Positions 8,704 through 15,291 of a DNA stretch of 48,593 nucleotides are shown in pieces. How positions within the stretch are numbered: the first letter of the stretch is position 1; each line of letters opens with the position of its first letter. Origin of the DNA: Longimicrobiales bacterium. GTDB lineage: Bacteria; Gemmatimonadota; Gemmatimonadetes; Longimicrobiales; RSA9. The DNA lies in NCBI GenBank assembly GCA_035461765.1, contig DATHUY010000126.1, positions 1 through 48,593 of the forward strand, given 5' to 3'. Below the pieces are notes generated by a model that searched no databases, was not told the DNA's origin, and saw only the letters and a program-made list of their open reading frames with translations. The translations under genes and the position numbers were made by a program.

Positions 8704-10068
8704 TCATTGCACCGTCTCCCGCGCCGCCGGGTTGCGCCACGATTCACTTCCCTCCCGCGGCGCCTGCCTGAGCCGCGCCGCGAGTCCCGCGATCGCCCAC
8801 AGCGCGGCGCCTGCTATCAGGATCAGCATGAGCGCCCGAACCGCAGTCGCCGCGAGAGCCGCATTTGGCGCCGGCCAGCTGAGCTGATACTGCCTCAGCT
8901 CGTTGCCGCGGTCGGTCATCCAGTGCCAGCCGCTGTGAGCGACGAGGGCGGAGAGAACGATCGTGCCGACACGCTCCGCAACGACATGGCGGAACAGCAG
9001 CGTGAGCGCTGGCACCGCGATGGCGAGCACCGCGATCTGGCCGAGCTCCACCCCCACGTTGAATGCGAGCAGCGCTGCTGCCAGGTGTGAGCCCGCGAAC
9101 TGCAGGGCATCGCGCAGCATGAACGAGAAGCCGAAGCCGTGCACGAGACCGAATCCGAACGCGAAGAGCCAGCGTCGCTCGAGGTTCGCTCCGACGATGT
9201 TCTCCAGCGCCATCCACACGATCGAGAGCGCAATCAGCATCTCGATCAGCGGAGGAAACCAGAGCGCACCGGGCGCGAGACCGGCGGCCGACGCGATGAG
9301 CGTGATCGAATGCGCGACAGTGAATGAGGTCACGACGACCAGCAGCGGCCGCCACCTGCGGAACGGAATGACGAGGCAGAGCAGGAAGAGCAGATGGTCG
9401 AGGCCGGCGAATATGTGGCTGAAGCCGAGCCGCGTGAAATGCGCGGCCGCATGATGCCAGCGCGGGTCGAGGCGTACCACCCCCGGATTGCCGGTAAACG
9501 TGTAGACGCGCTCCGCACCGTCGGGTGGGATGAACCGCAATACCGTGGTCGTTCGGACGCCGAGATGCGCGAGCGCCGGCTCGATCGCGAATTCTGCGCG
9601 CGGCGATGCGATCGGATACTCGATGAGCACGTCGAGCATGGCCTGCTGCCACGGCAGCGCCGTGGCGGTGTCCACGGCCGGCGCCGCCATCAGTGCCAAT
9701 GCCGCGTCATAGCTCGAGAACGAGGGATCGGACGGCAGTGAGATCCGCGTGCGCGCGACTGCACCGCGTTCGAGCGGCCTGCCATCCTCCAGCACCCTGA
9801 CGTAGCCGGCGATCCACAGTGTCGCAGCTTCCGCGAGCAGCGGCTCGACTGCGGCGAGATCGAGGTAACCGGCCCCGCGCAGCGGTACATCGATGTCGCG
9901 CATGGCCTCCAGCGGCACGCGGACCAGCAGCCGCAGCCGCCCGCCGTCCGGCTTCACGAATGCGTGCACCGTTACCGTTGGTGGGATCTCGTGGGCGGAT
10001 GGCCGTGCCGGCAGCCCCAGCAGCAGCGCCGCGGCCACCGTCAGTGTGAACGTCGATTGTCGTGACAT
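8704..10068 (-). CDS. HupE/UreJ-like membrane protein with exported N-terminal domain
   Basis: 454 residues in two parts. A signal peptide (FTLTVAAALLLGLPARPSAH) is followed by about 200 residues of predicted extracytoplasmic beta-rich sequence beginning HEIPPTVTVHAFVKPDG. The second half is polytopic and carries the HupE/UreJ_2 signature: HFTRLGFSHIFAGLDHLLFLL, FTVAHSITLIAS, FGFGLVHGFGFSFML, FNVGVELGQIAVL. The intramembrane histidines are conserved in families linked to nickel or cobalt handling, but this long two-domain version is uncharacterised and no nickel enzyme genes lie nearby. The far C-terminus has one more hydrophobic helix. It is transcribed divergently from the following beta-propeller gene. 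Confidence 0.85.
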   Translation of the reverse strand: MSRQSTFTLTVAAALLLGLPARPSAHEIPPTVTVHAFVKPDGGRLRLLVRVPLEAMRDIDVPLRGAGYLDLAAVEPLLAEAATLWIAGYVRVLEDGRPLERGAVARTRISLPSDPSFSSYDAALALMAAPAVDTATALPWQQAMLDVLIEYPIASPRAEFAIEPALAHLGVRTTTVLRFIPPDGAERVYTFTGNPGVVRLDPRWHHAAAHFTRLGFSHIFAGLDHLLFLLCLVIPFRRWRPLLVVVTSFTVAHSITLIASAAGLAPGALWFPPLIEMLIALSIVWMALENIVGANLERRWLFAFGFGLVHGFGFSFMLRDALQFAGSHLAAALLAFNVGVELGQIAVLAIAVPALTLLFRHVVAERVGTIVLSALVAHSGWHWMTDRGNELRQYQLSWPAPNAALAATAVRALMLILIAGAALWAIAGLAARLRQAPREGSESWRNPAARETVQ

Positions 10069-10197
10069 GGCAGGCTTCGCTCGATGAGACTATGGACGGG
10101 GCCGCGGCCGCGGCCTTACAATGCGGGTGCACCTCGACACACTATACACTCGCCCTCCGCTCCCCGCACAGGGGACCTAATCGTCAGGAGAGGTCGG

Positions 10198-11373
10198 ATG
10201 AAGCGGCGACGCAGTCTGATTCTCGCAGTGTCTCTCGTAGCCGTGCTCGCCGGCCTCGGCGCCGCACAGGCGGCGCTGCAGTCCGCAGCCGATGCGGACA
10301 CCGTGGAAGCGCCGATCTTCGAGGTCGATCCGCTCTGGCCCATGCCGCTGCCCGGCAACTGGCTGCTCGGCTCCGCCATCGGCGTCGGTGTCGACTCGCG
10401 CGATCACATCTATGTCATCCATCGGCGGGAGAGCCTGAACGCCCGCACGGAAGCGGGCGCTGCCGCCGATCCGCCGACCGGCGAGTGCTGCATCGCGGCA
10501 CCCAACATCCTCGAGTTCGACCCCGACGGAAACCTGGTGAACTCCTGGGGCGGACCCGGCGAGGATTACGACTGGCCGGCATCGAACCACGGTCTGTCGA
10601 TCGATCACCTGGACAACATCTGGATCGGCGGCAACGGCCAGGGCGACTCGCACATCCTCAAGTTCACCCGCGACGGCCGCTTCCTCTTCCAGATCGGTGC
10701 GGCCGGGCAGGACGTGAACAGCACCAGCACGGAGAGCTTCGGGCGCGTCGCCAAGATCGCGTTCGACCCCGCCCAGAACGAGGCCTACGTCGCGGACGGC
10801 TACGGCAACAAGCGCGTCGCGGTCATCGATATGAACACCGGCGCCATCAAGCGCTTCTGGGGCGCGTACGGTAACGCGCCCGACGACACGAACCTCGGAC
10901 CCTACGATCCGGATGCCCCGCCCGCACAGCAGTTCCGCAACCCGGTACACTGTGCAGAACCGACGAACGACGGCCTCATTTACGTCTGCGACCGCCCGAA
11001 CAACCGCATCCAGGTGTTCCGCCGGAATGGTGAGTTCGTGAAGGAAGTCTTCATTGCGCCGCGCACGCTCGGCGACGGCGCGGTGTGGGACATCGCGTTT
11101 TCGCGCGACGCCGATCAGCGCTTTCTATACCTGGCCGATGGCAAGAACATGAAGGTCTACGTCCTGGACCGGCAGTCGCTCGAGGTGCTCACGAGCTTCG
11201 GTGCGGGAGGACGCCAGCCCGGCCAGTTCTTCGCCGTTCACAGCATCGCCACGGACTCGAAGGGCAACATCTACACGACCGAAACGTACGAGGGCAAGCG
11301 CGTCCAGAAGTTCGTCTACAAGGGTATCGGGAGGGTGCCGGCGAACCAGGGCGTCGTGTGGCCGCAGCGCTGA
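10198..11373 (+). CDS. Exported NHL-like six-bladed beta-propeller protein
   Basis: 391 residues. The start is fixed by GGAGAGG a few bases upstream and by a signal peptide immediately after (LILAVSLVAVLAGLGAAQAA). The mature protein is a run of NHL-like blade motifs: GVGVDSRDHIYVIHR, LSIDHLDNIWIGGNG, KIAFDPAQNEAYVADGYGN, RNPVHCAEPTNDGLIYVCDR, SIATDSKGNIYTTETYEG, KRVQKFVYKG. Such propellers act as binding platforms or as lyase/lactonase-like enzymes; peptidylglycine alpha-amidating lyase shares the fold. No decisive catalytic set is visible. Possible -35/-10 elements (TTACAA at 10116, TATACA at 10143) are poorly spaced. The gene is followed directly by the inverted-repeat element. Confidence 0.85.
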   Translation: MKRRRSLILAVSLVAVLAGLGAAQAALQSAADADTVEAPIFEVDPLWPMPLPGNWLLGSAIGVGVDSRDHIYVIHRRESLNARTEAGAAADPPTGECCIAAPNILEFDPDGNLVNSWGGPGEDYDWPASNHGLSIDHLDNIWIGGNGQGDSHILKFTRDGRFLFQIGAAGQDVNSTSTESFGRVAKIAFDPAQNEAYVADGYGNKRVAVIDMNTGAIKRFWGAYGNAPDDTNLGPYDPDAPPAQQFRNPVHCAEPTNDGLIYVCDRPNNRIQVFRRNGEFVKEVFIAPRTLGDGAVWDIAFSRDADQRFLYLADGKNMKVYVLDRQSLEVLTSFGAGGRQPGQFFAVHSIATDSKGNIYTTETYEGKRVQKFVYKGIGRVPANQGVVWPQR

Positions 11374-11399
11374 CACTGTGGTGCGTCCGGGCAGACGAC

Positions 11400-11600
11400 T
11401 TTTTTCACCACAGAGCACTCAGAGCACTCAGAGGGGGGCCGGCGCTTCGTCCGGTTACCCGGCACAGCATTCATTTTCCATTTTTGAAACAACGCCTGCG
11501 TCCCGCTCGACGTGTAAAATCACGCGTGTTCCAGCACCTGCTGTCCACACAGTGCGAAATCCGTTCTCTGAGTGCTCTGAGTGCTCTGTGGTGAATAAAA
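11400..11600. repeat. 200-bp non-coding element with perfect 28-bp inverted termini made of 9-bp direct repeats
   Basis: The left arm (11406-11433) and right arm (11566-11593) are perfect reverse complements over 28 bp. The match continues outward as a T run (11400-11405) against AATAAAA (11594-11600). Each arm is internally repetitive with a 9-bp period: CACCA then CAGAGCACT twice then CAGAG. The 132-bp interior is less GC-rich than its surroundings (ATTCATTTTCCATTTTTGAAAC) and has no plausible reading frame. It could be a MITE-like non-autonomous element, or the transcript could fold into one very long hairpin ending the upstream gene. From memory, related CACAGAG/CTCTGTGG tandem motifs recur in intergenic DNA of many environmental bacteria and produce spurious ORFs; this recollection was not checked. 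No second copy was found in this window. Confidence 0.85.
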
Positions 11601-11648
11601 GGAGCCGGCCCCGCCGCGACGCCTAAGCGGGCCAGCAATTCGTCCTCA

Positions 11649-12137
11649 TCAGTCAGCGTTACGCGCTCCCACCACTGCGATGCACTCGATCTCCACGCGC
11701 GCGTTGGCGGCCATGCCGTTCACGGCGATGGCGCTCCGGGCGGGGCGATGCTTCTGGAAGTAGCCGAGATATACTTCATTCATCGCGCCCCATTCCGCGA
11801 AGTCGGCCAGGAATACGGTGCACTTGACGACATCGTCCATGGTGGCGCCGTTTGCCTCGAGCAGCGTCTTGATGTTCTCCATCGCGGCGCGCGTCTCGGG
11901 CGTGATGCCCCGCTCACCGCCCAGGCCGAGCTGACCCGACAGATAGAGCGTGCGGCCGACACGGACGGCGCCGGACAGGAGTCGGCCGTTGTCGATGAAC
12001 TCGATGTCCTGCTGCTGCTGCGCTTCAGCCCTGCCGACAGGGCCGCCGTCCGGTACCTGCATCATCCACAGGGCACCGGCGCCGGCGAGGGCGACACTGC
12101 CGAAAAGGACCGTGGTGAGCACGCGTGTGACCTTCAT
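11649..12137 (-). CDS. Exported or membrane-anchored RidA-family protein
   Basis: 162 residues. An N-terminal hydrophobic segment (VTRVLTTVLFGSVALAGAGALWMM) and a Q-rich spacer precede a complete YjgF/YER057c/UK114 domain: LYLSGQLGL, a GATMDDVVKCTVFLADF motif, the Arg-containing RPARSAIAVNGM and ARVEIECIAVV. Cytoplasmic RidA deaminates reactive enamine/imine intermediates; the conserved Arg that binds the carboxylate is present. Export is unusual for the family and suggests action on imines or other products made in the periplasm. A CGGAGAC ribosome site precedes the start. It lies 20 bases downstream of the GMC oxidoreductase on the same strand, so the three genes may form an operon in which RidA clears oxidation products (inference). 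Confidence 0.88.
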   Translation of the reverse strand: MKVTRVLTTVLFGSVALAGAGALWMMQVPDGGPVGRAEAQQQQDIEFIDNGRLLSGAVRVGRTLYLSGQLGLGGERGITPETRAAMENIKTLLEANGATMDDVVKCTVFLADFAEWGAMNEVYLGYFQKHRPARSAIAVNGMAANARVEIECIAVVGARNAD

Positions 12138-12157
12138 GATGTCTCCGTTGCGGATGT

Positions 12158-13813
12158 TCAGATCGTGTTCTGACGTGCGGCACGCGCGATGTGCTCCGAT
12201 GCGCGGAACGCGAGAGCCATGATGGTCATCGTCGGCTGACCCCTGCCCGATGTGACGAAGCTGCTGCCATCACATATGAACAGGTTCGGCACATCGTGTG
12301 TCCGATGGTAGCGGTCGACCACGGACGTGCGCGGATCGTCGCCCATGCGGCACGTGCCCAGCAGATGCGCGCCGAGCGTACTCTCCACGGCGGGCTCACC
12401 CCATACCTTCCTGGCCCCGGCCGCCTCCATGATCTCGCGCGCGCGTTCCTGGAGGAAGGCCACCGTGCTGACGTCATCCGGATGATCGCGGTACGTGGCG
12501 CGGAGAGCCGGTCGACCGTGCACATCCTTCACATCGGGATCGAGCGTGACCGTGTTCGTCTCGAGCGGCAGTGACGTTGCCGCAGCCGCGACCTGCATCG
12601 TGCGCGTGTAGTATTCGCGCAGCCTGTCCTTGTACTGCTGCCCCCACCATGGCTCATCCGGCGGCATGTTGAACGCGCTGAACATGATGGGACCGGGGAA
12701 CAACCGGCCGTCGAGGCCGCCACCCCCGTAGAATCCGCGCTTCGGATCGCTGTCGTAGAAATCGTGGACAATGCGCGTGACCTGTACGCTCTTGTACTCG
12801 TTGAGCGGGTGCTCGAACGCTGCGTACGTGTCGCCGTGTGCGTTCCACATCATGTACTTGCCGACAAGCCCGCTCGAATTGGCCAGGCCGTCCGGGAATT
12901 GCGGCGAATGCGAGAGCAGCAGCAGCCGGGGTGTCTCGGCGCCGTTGGCGGCGAGGATGACAGCGCGCGCCGGCTGCCGTTGCTCCGCGCCATCACCGTT
13001 CACGTACGTGACGCCGGTCGCACGGCCGGCCGCGTTCGTGTCGACACGCAGCACTGTCGACAGCGGTCGGATCTCGCAGTTGCCGCTGTCCATCGCCGCT
13101 GGGATCATGGCTGCGAGCGTCGACGACTTCGCCCCCATCTCACAGCCGTAGCCCATGCAGTAGCCGCAGTGGGCGCACGCATTACGTCCATTGAACGGCT
13201 GCGACAGGATGGCCAGAGGTGCAGGCTGCGGGTTCAGGCCCAGCTTCCTCGCGCCCGCCTCCAGCAGCACGCCGGACGACTTCACCGGCATCGGCGGGAG
13301 CGGATACGGCCGCGAGCGCGGTGGATCGTTGGGGCCCGGCGCACCGGACACACCGATCTCCCAGTCGACGCGTGTGTAGTACGGCTCGATCTCCTCGTAC
13401 GTGATCGGCCAGTCGGCGAAGCCGGTGCCAGGTATGGCGCCGAGGAGGGACCGCTCGCGGAAATCCACGGGCCGGAACCGCCAGAAATTGGCGGTGAAAT
13501 GCACACTGCTGCCGCCCACGCCGGACGAATAGAAGAGCGGTGGCGGGCCGCCCTGCACCACTTCCGCCTTTTCGTCCGCCGTCTTGCGGAACGTCTGGGG
13601 GAAATCCGCCGGCGACGGGAGCAGTGCGTTGTAGAAGTATGTGTCGAACTCGTCGTGCCGGAAATCCTGCGCGTTGCGCCACGGCCCCTGCTCGAGAACG
13701 ACCACACTGAATCCCGCGGTGGCCAGCTCCTTCGCCATGATGCCGCCCGCCGACCCCGAGCCGACGATGACGAAGTCGACGGTCTCGCTCTGGGCAAACG
13801 TTCGCTGTCTCAT
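12158..13813 (-). CDS. GMC-family FAD oxidoreductase, large subunit of a gluconate-dehydrogenase-like enzyme
   Basis: 551 residues. The start is chosen at the ATGA overlap with the upstream small subunit; the sequence further upstream in frame is shadow. The FAD-binding Rossmann motif is at the N-terminus (VDFVIVGSGSAGG), followed by LEQGPW, the GMC substrate region (NACAHCGYCMGYGCEMGAK, a Cys-rich loop typical of gluconate/sorbitol dehydrogenase relatives), VILAANGAETPRLLL and the C-terminal catalytic HLLGTCRMG. The second catalytic region reads GRGQPTMTIMALA, with Gln where most relatives have Asn. It oxidises an alcohol or sugar, probably in the periplasm with the Tat-targeted small subunit. 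The usual membrane cytochrome c subunit is not adjacent. Confidence 0.9.
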   Translation of the reverse strand: MRQRTFAQSETVDFVIVGSGSAGGIMAKELATAGFSVVVLEQGPWRNAQDFRHDEFDTYFYNALLPSPADFPQTFRKTADEKAEVVQGGPPPLFYSSGVGGSSVHFTANFWRFRPVDFRERSLLGAIPGTGFADWPITYEEIEPYYTRVDWEIGVSGAPGPNDPPRSRPYPLPPMPVKSSGVLLEAGARKLGLNPQPAPLAILSQPFNGRNACAHCGYCMGYGCEMGAKSSTLAAMIPAAMDSGNCEIRPLSTVLRVDTNAAGRATGVTYVNGDGAEQRQPARAVILAANGAETPRLLLLSHSPQFPDGLANSSGLVGKYMMWNAHGDTYAAFEHPLNEYKSVQVTRIVHDFYDSDPKRGFYGGGGLDGRLFPGPIMFSAFNMPPDEPWWGQQYKDRLREYYTRTMQVAAAATSLPLETNTVTLDPDVKDVHGRPALRATYRDHPDDVSTVAFLQERAREIMEAAGARKVWGEPAVESTLGAHLLGTCRMGDDPRTSVVDRYHRTHDVPNLFICDGSSFVTSGRGQPTMTIMALAFRASEHIARAARQNTI

Positions 13814-14394
13814 GCCGCCCCGCCTTCGCTGCGGGCATGCTGCTCGTCGTACCAGCCGAACGGCGGCTGATATGCCGCAGCGTGCTCCATCCCCAGCAGC
13901 GTGAAGCCCGCATGATCGCGGTTGCCACCGTGCGAAGGATCGGAGAACGTGCCGGCAAGCGTCAGCATGCGCGCCATGAAGAAGAACTGCGTGTCCTCGA
14001 TATCGTGCATGATGGCGTCCTGCTGCTCCGGTGCGGCATCGCCGAACGCCACGCCGTGCGCCTCCGTGGCGCGCGCATCGAGATCCGCCAGTCCTTCGTC
14101 GAACAGACCTCGGACCCCGCCGAAGGGGCCACCCAGCGCTGCATCGACGAACCAGGCTGCGCCCGCTTCCTCGGCGCCCGGCAGGCCGTCGCCGGACGGG
14201 AGGATCCGTGACGCGAAGGCCCGCATCACGCGTCCTTCCACGGCTGTGAGGTTCGTAAACGGGTCGTTGCGCATGGCAGCGTCGCGCGCGCATGCGGACA
14301 ACGTCGCGATGGCGGGGAGCTGGAGCCACAGCCAGCCGCCGCCCAGCAGGGCGGCAGTGGATGAGACGAACTCCCGACGGGTCGGCTCGGACAT
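13810..14394 (-). CDS. Gluconate 2-dehydrogenase subunit 3 family protein
   Basis: 194 residues. The start was chosen to open the twin-arginine-like leader EPTRREFVSSTAALLGGGW; 28 codons of upstream open frame are not coding-like. The mature domain has the family pattern F-T-N-L-T-A-V-E-G-R-V-M-R-A-F-A, ILPSGDGLPGAEEAG and a following helix-rich region. In known enzymes this small subunit is exported by Tat with the bound GMC flavoprotein and is needed for its maturation. It overlaps the GMC gene by 4 bases. A near-palindrome (14446-14462) lies upstream and could be its control site. Confidence 0.87.
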   Translation of the reverse strand: MSEPTRREFVSSTAALLGGGWLWLQLPAIATLSACARDAAMRNDPFTNLTAVEGRVMRAFASRILPSGDGLPGAEEAGAAWFVDAALGGPFGGVRGLFDEGLADLDARATEAHGVAFGDAAPEQQDAIMHDIEDTQFFFMARMLTLAGTFSDPSHGGNRDHAGFTLLGMEHAAAYQPPFGWYDEQHARSEGGAA

Positions 14395-14445
14395 GTCGGT
14401 TACCGGTGTGTCGATTTTAGGAAGACTTCGGGGCAATACCAGTCT

Positions 14446-14462
14446 GCACGTGTACACCGTGC
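14446..14462. promoter_or_regulatory. 17-bp near-palindrome upstream of the GMC operon
   Basis: GCACGTGTACACCGTGC contains the perfect 8-bp palindrome GTGTACAC and outer GCAC/GTGC arms offset by one base. It sits about 50 bases upstream of the small-subunit start, where an operator would be expected. No cognate regulator is adjacent. Confidence 0.3.
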
Positions 14463-14480
14463 GGGGCAAGGCTTCCATGA

Positions 14481-14521
14481 GGGAGCCCCCGGATCACGCC
14501 ATTTCCGGCGCGCGGGCTCCC
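14481..14521 (-). terminator. Weak hairpin downstream of the DUF3667-like gene
   Basis: GGGAGCCC and GGGCTCCC pair over 8 bp with a 25-base loop, 22 bases after the stop of the minus-strand membrane protein gene. No T tract follows on that strand. Confidence 0.35.
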
Positions 14522-14542
14522 GCCGCGCCCGTCATGCTGGTA

Positions 14543-15286
14543 TTACCGCAGGAAACCCCATGAGTACCAGGCGACAAGCAGCATCGGCCCGTACACACTG
14601 GCGACGGCAGTGGCGGCGACGAGCGCGGCACGCAGCCAGCCATGCCAGCGCCGCTCACCCGTGAACTGTACCACGGCCGCCACGCCGTACAGCGCTTCCA
14701 CCGCACGGACCCCCCACGCGATCCAGCCGGGCGCCCCGGCGTACAGAGCGAGCGTCAGGCCGGTCTCCATCAGCGCAATCTGGGCACTCGCGTAGAGGAC
14801 CATCACATACGATTCCGCCGCGCCGAGCCGCTGGCGCCGGAACAACGCGTTCAATACGAGGGCCGTCGGTATCAGCAGCGGGATCGCCACGTAGGGAGCG
14901 GCTGCCCCTAGCCGGATGACGGGATCGAGACCGGCAAAGAAGCTATCCCGTTCAAGGAACTGGCGAATCACGGCGTAGGCGGTCACGCTGGCGAGCGCGT
15001 AGGCCATCGGATGCGAATACCGCTCGCGCGCACCCGCGACATAATCGCGCGCCATGCCGCCCGCATTCACGACCAGTGCGCGCAGCGTCCGCAGCCAGCG
15101 GGAGTTTACACCCAGGGCAGCGGCGACCCCGTCCCGCAGCAGGGACTCGAACGTGATCCTCCTGCGCTCTGCGGGAGGCGGCGCGTCAGCGACAGCGGCG
15201 GAATCCGGCTGCTGCCCGCCGCGGTCAGCGGCGACCGTCGCCCTCTGCCGTTCTGGCTCCCGCGGGAGGGTTCCTGGCGCGTCCAT
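14543..15286 (-). CDS. DUF3667-like polytopic membrane protein lacking the usual zinc ribbon
   Basis: 247 residues, starting 5 bases after the upstream peptidase stop. After a Pro/Arg-rich N-terminus, the motif TLRALVVNAGGMARDYVAGARERYSHPMAYAL fits the DUF3667 core, in which a soluble helix leads into the pattern E-Y-L-x-G-x-R-x-R-Y-x-x-P. Several membrane segments follow (VIRLGAAAPYVAIPLLIPTA, SYVMVLYASAQIALMETG, WLRAALVAATAVASVYGPML). Typical members begin with a C-x2-C zinc ribbon, which is absent here. Function is unknown in the family. The tight spacing to the S9 peptidase suggests co-transcription. Confidence 0.7.
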   Translation of the reverse strand: MDAPGTLPREPERQRATVAADRGGQQPDSAAVADAPPPAERRRITFESLLRDGVAAALGVNSRWLRTLRALVVNAGGMARDYVAGARERYSHPMAYALASVTAYAVIRQFLERDSFFAGLDPVIRLGAAAPYVAIPLLIPTALVLNALFRRQRLGAAESYVMVLYASAQIALMETGLTLALYAGAPGWIAWGVRAVEALYGVAAVVQFTGERRWHGWLRAALVAATAVASVYGPMLLVAWYSWGFLR

Positions 15287-15291
15287 GACCG

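Noticed and set aside
11406-11593. CRISPR array
   Set aside because: The repeats are 9 bp, contiguous and inverted at the two ends, with no spacers and no cas genes.
11201-11626. Short ORFs reading through the inverted-repeat element (giving QST- or ECS-type repeats)
   Set aside because: The peptide repeats simply reflect the 9-bp DNA repeats; no ribosome site, and such spurious ORFs are expected from this motif.
12158-14329. A 723-codon open frame spanning both the GMC gene and the small-subunit gene
   Set aside because: The first about 170 codons are Arg/Gly-rich shadow of the small subunit, which has its own clear Tat leader and domain. The true GMC start is at the ATGA overlap.
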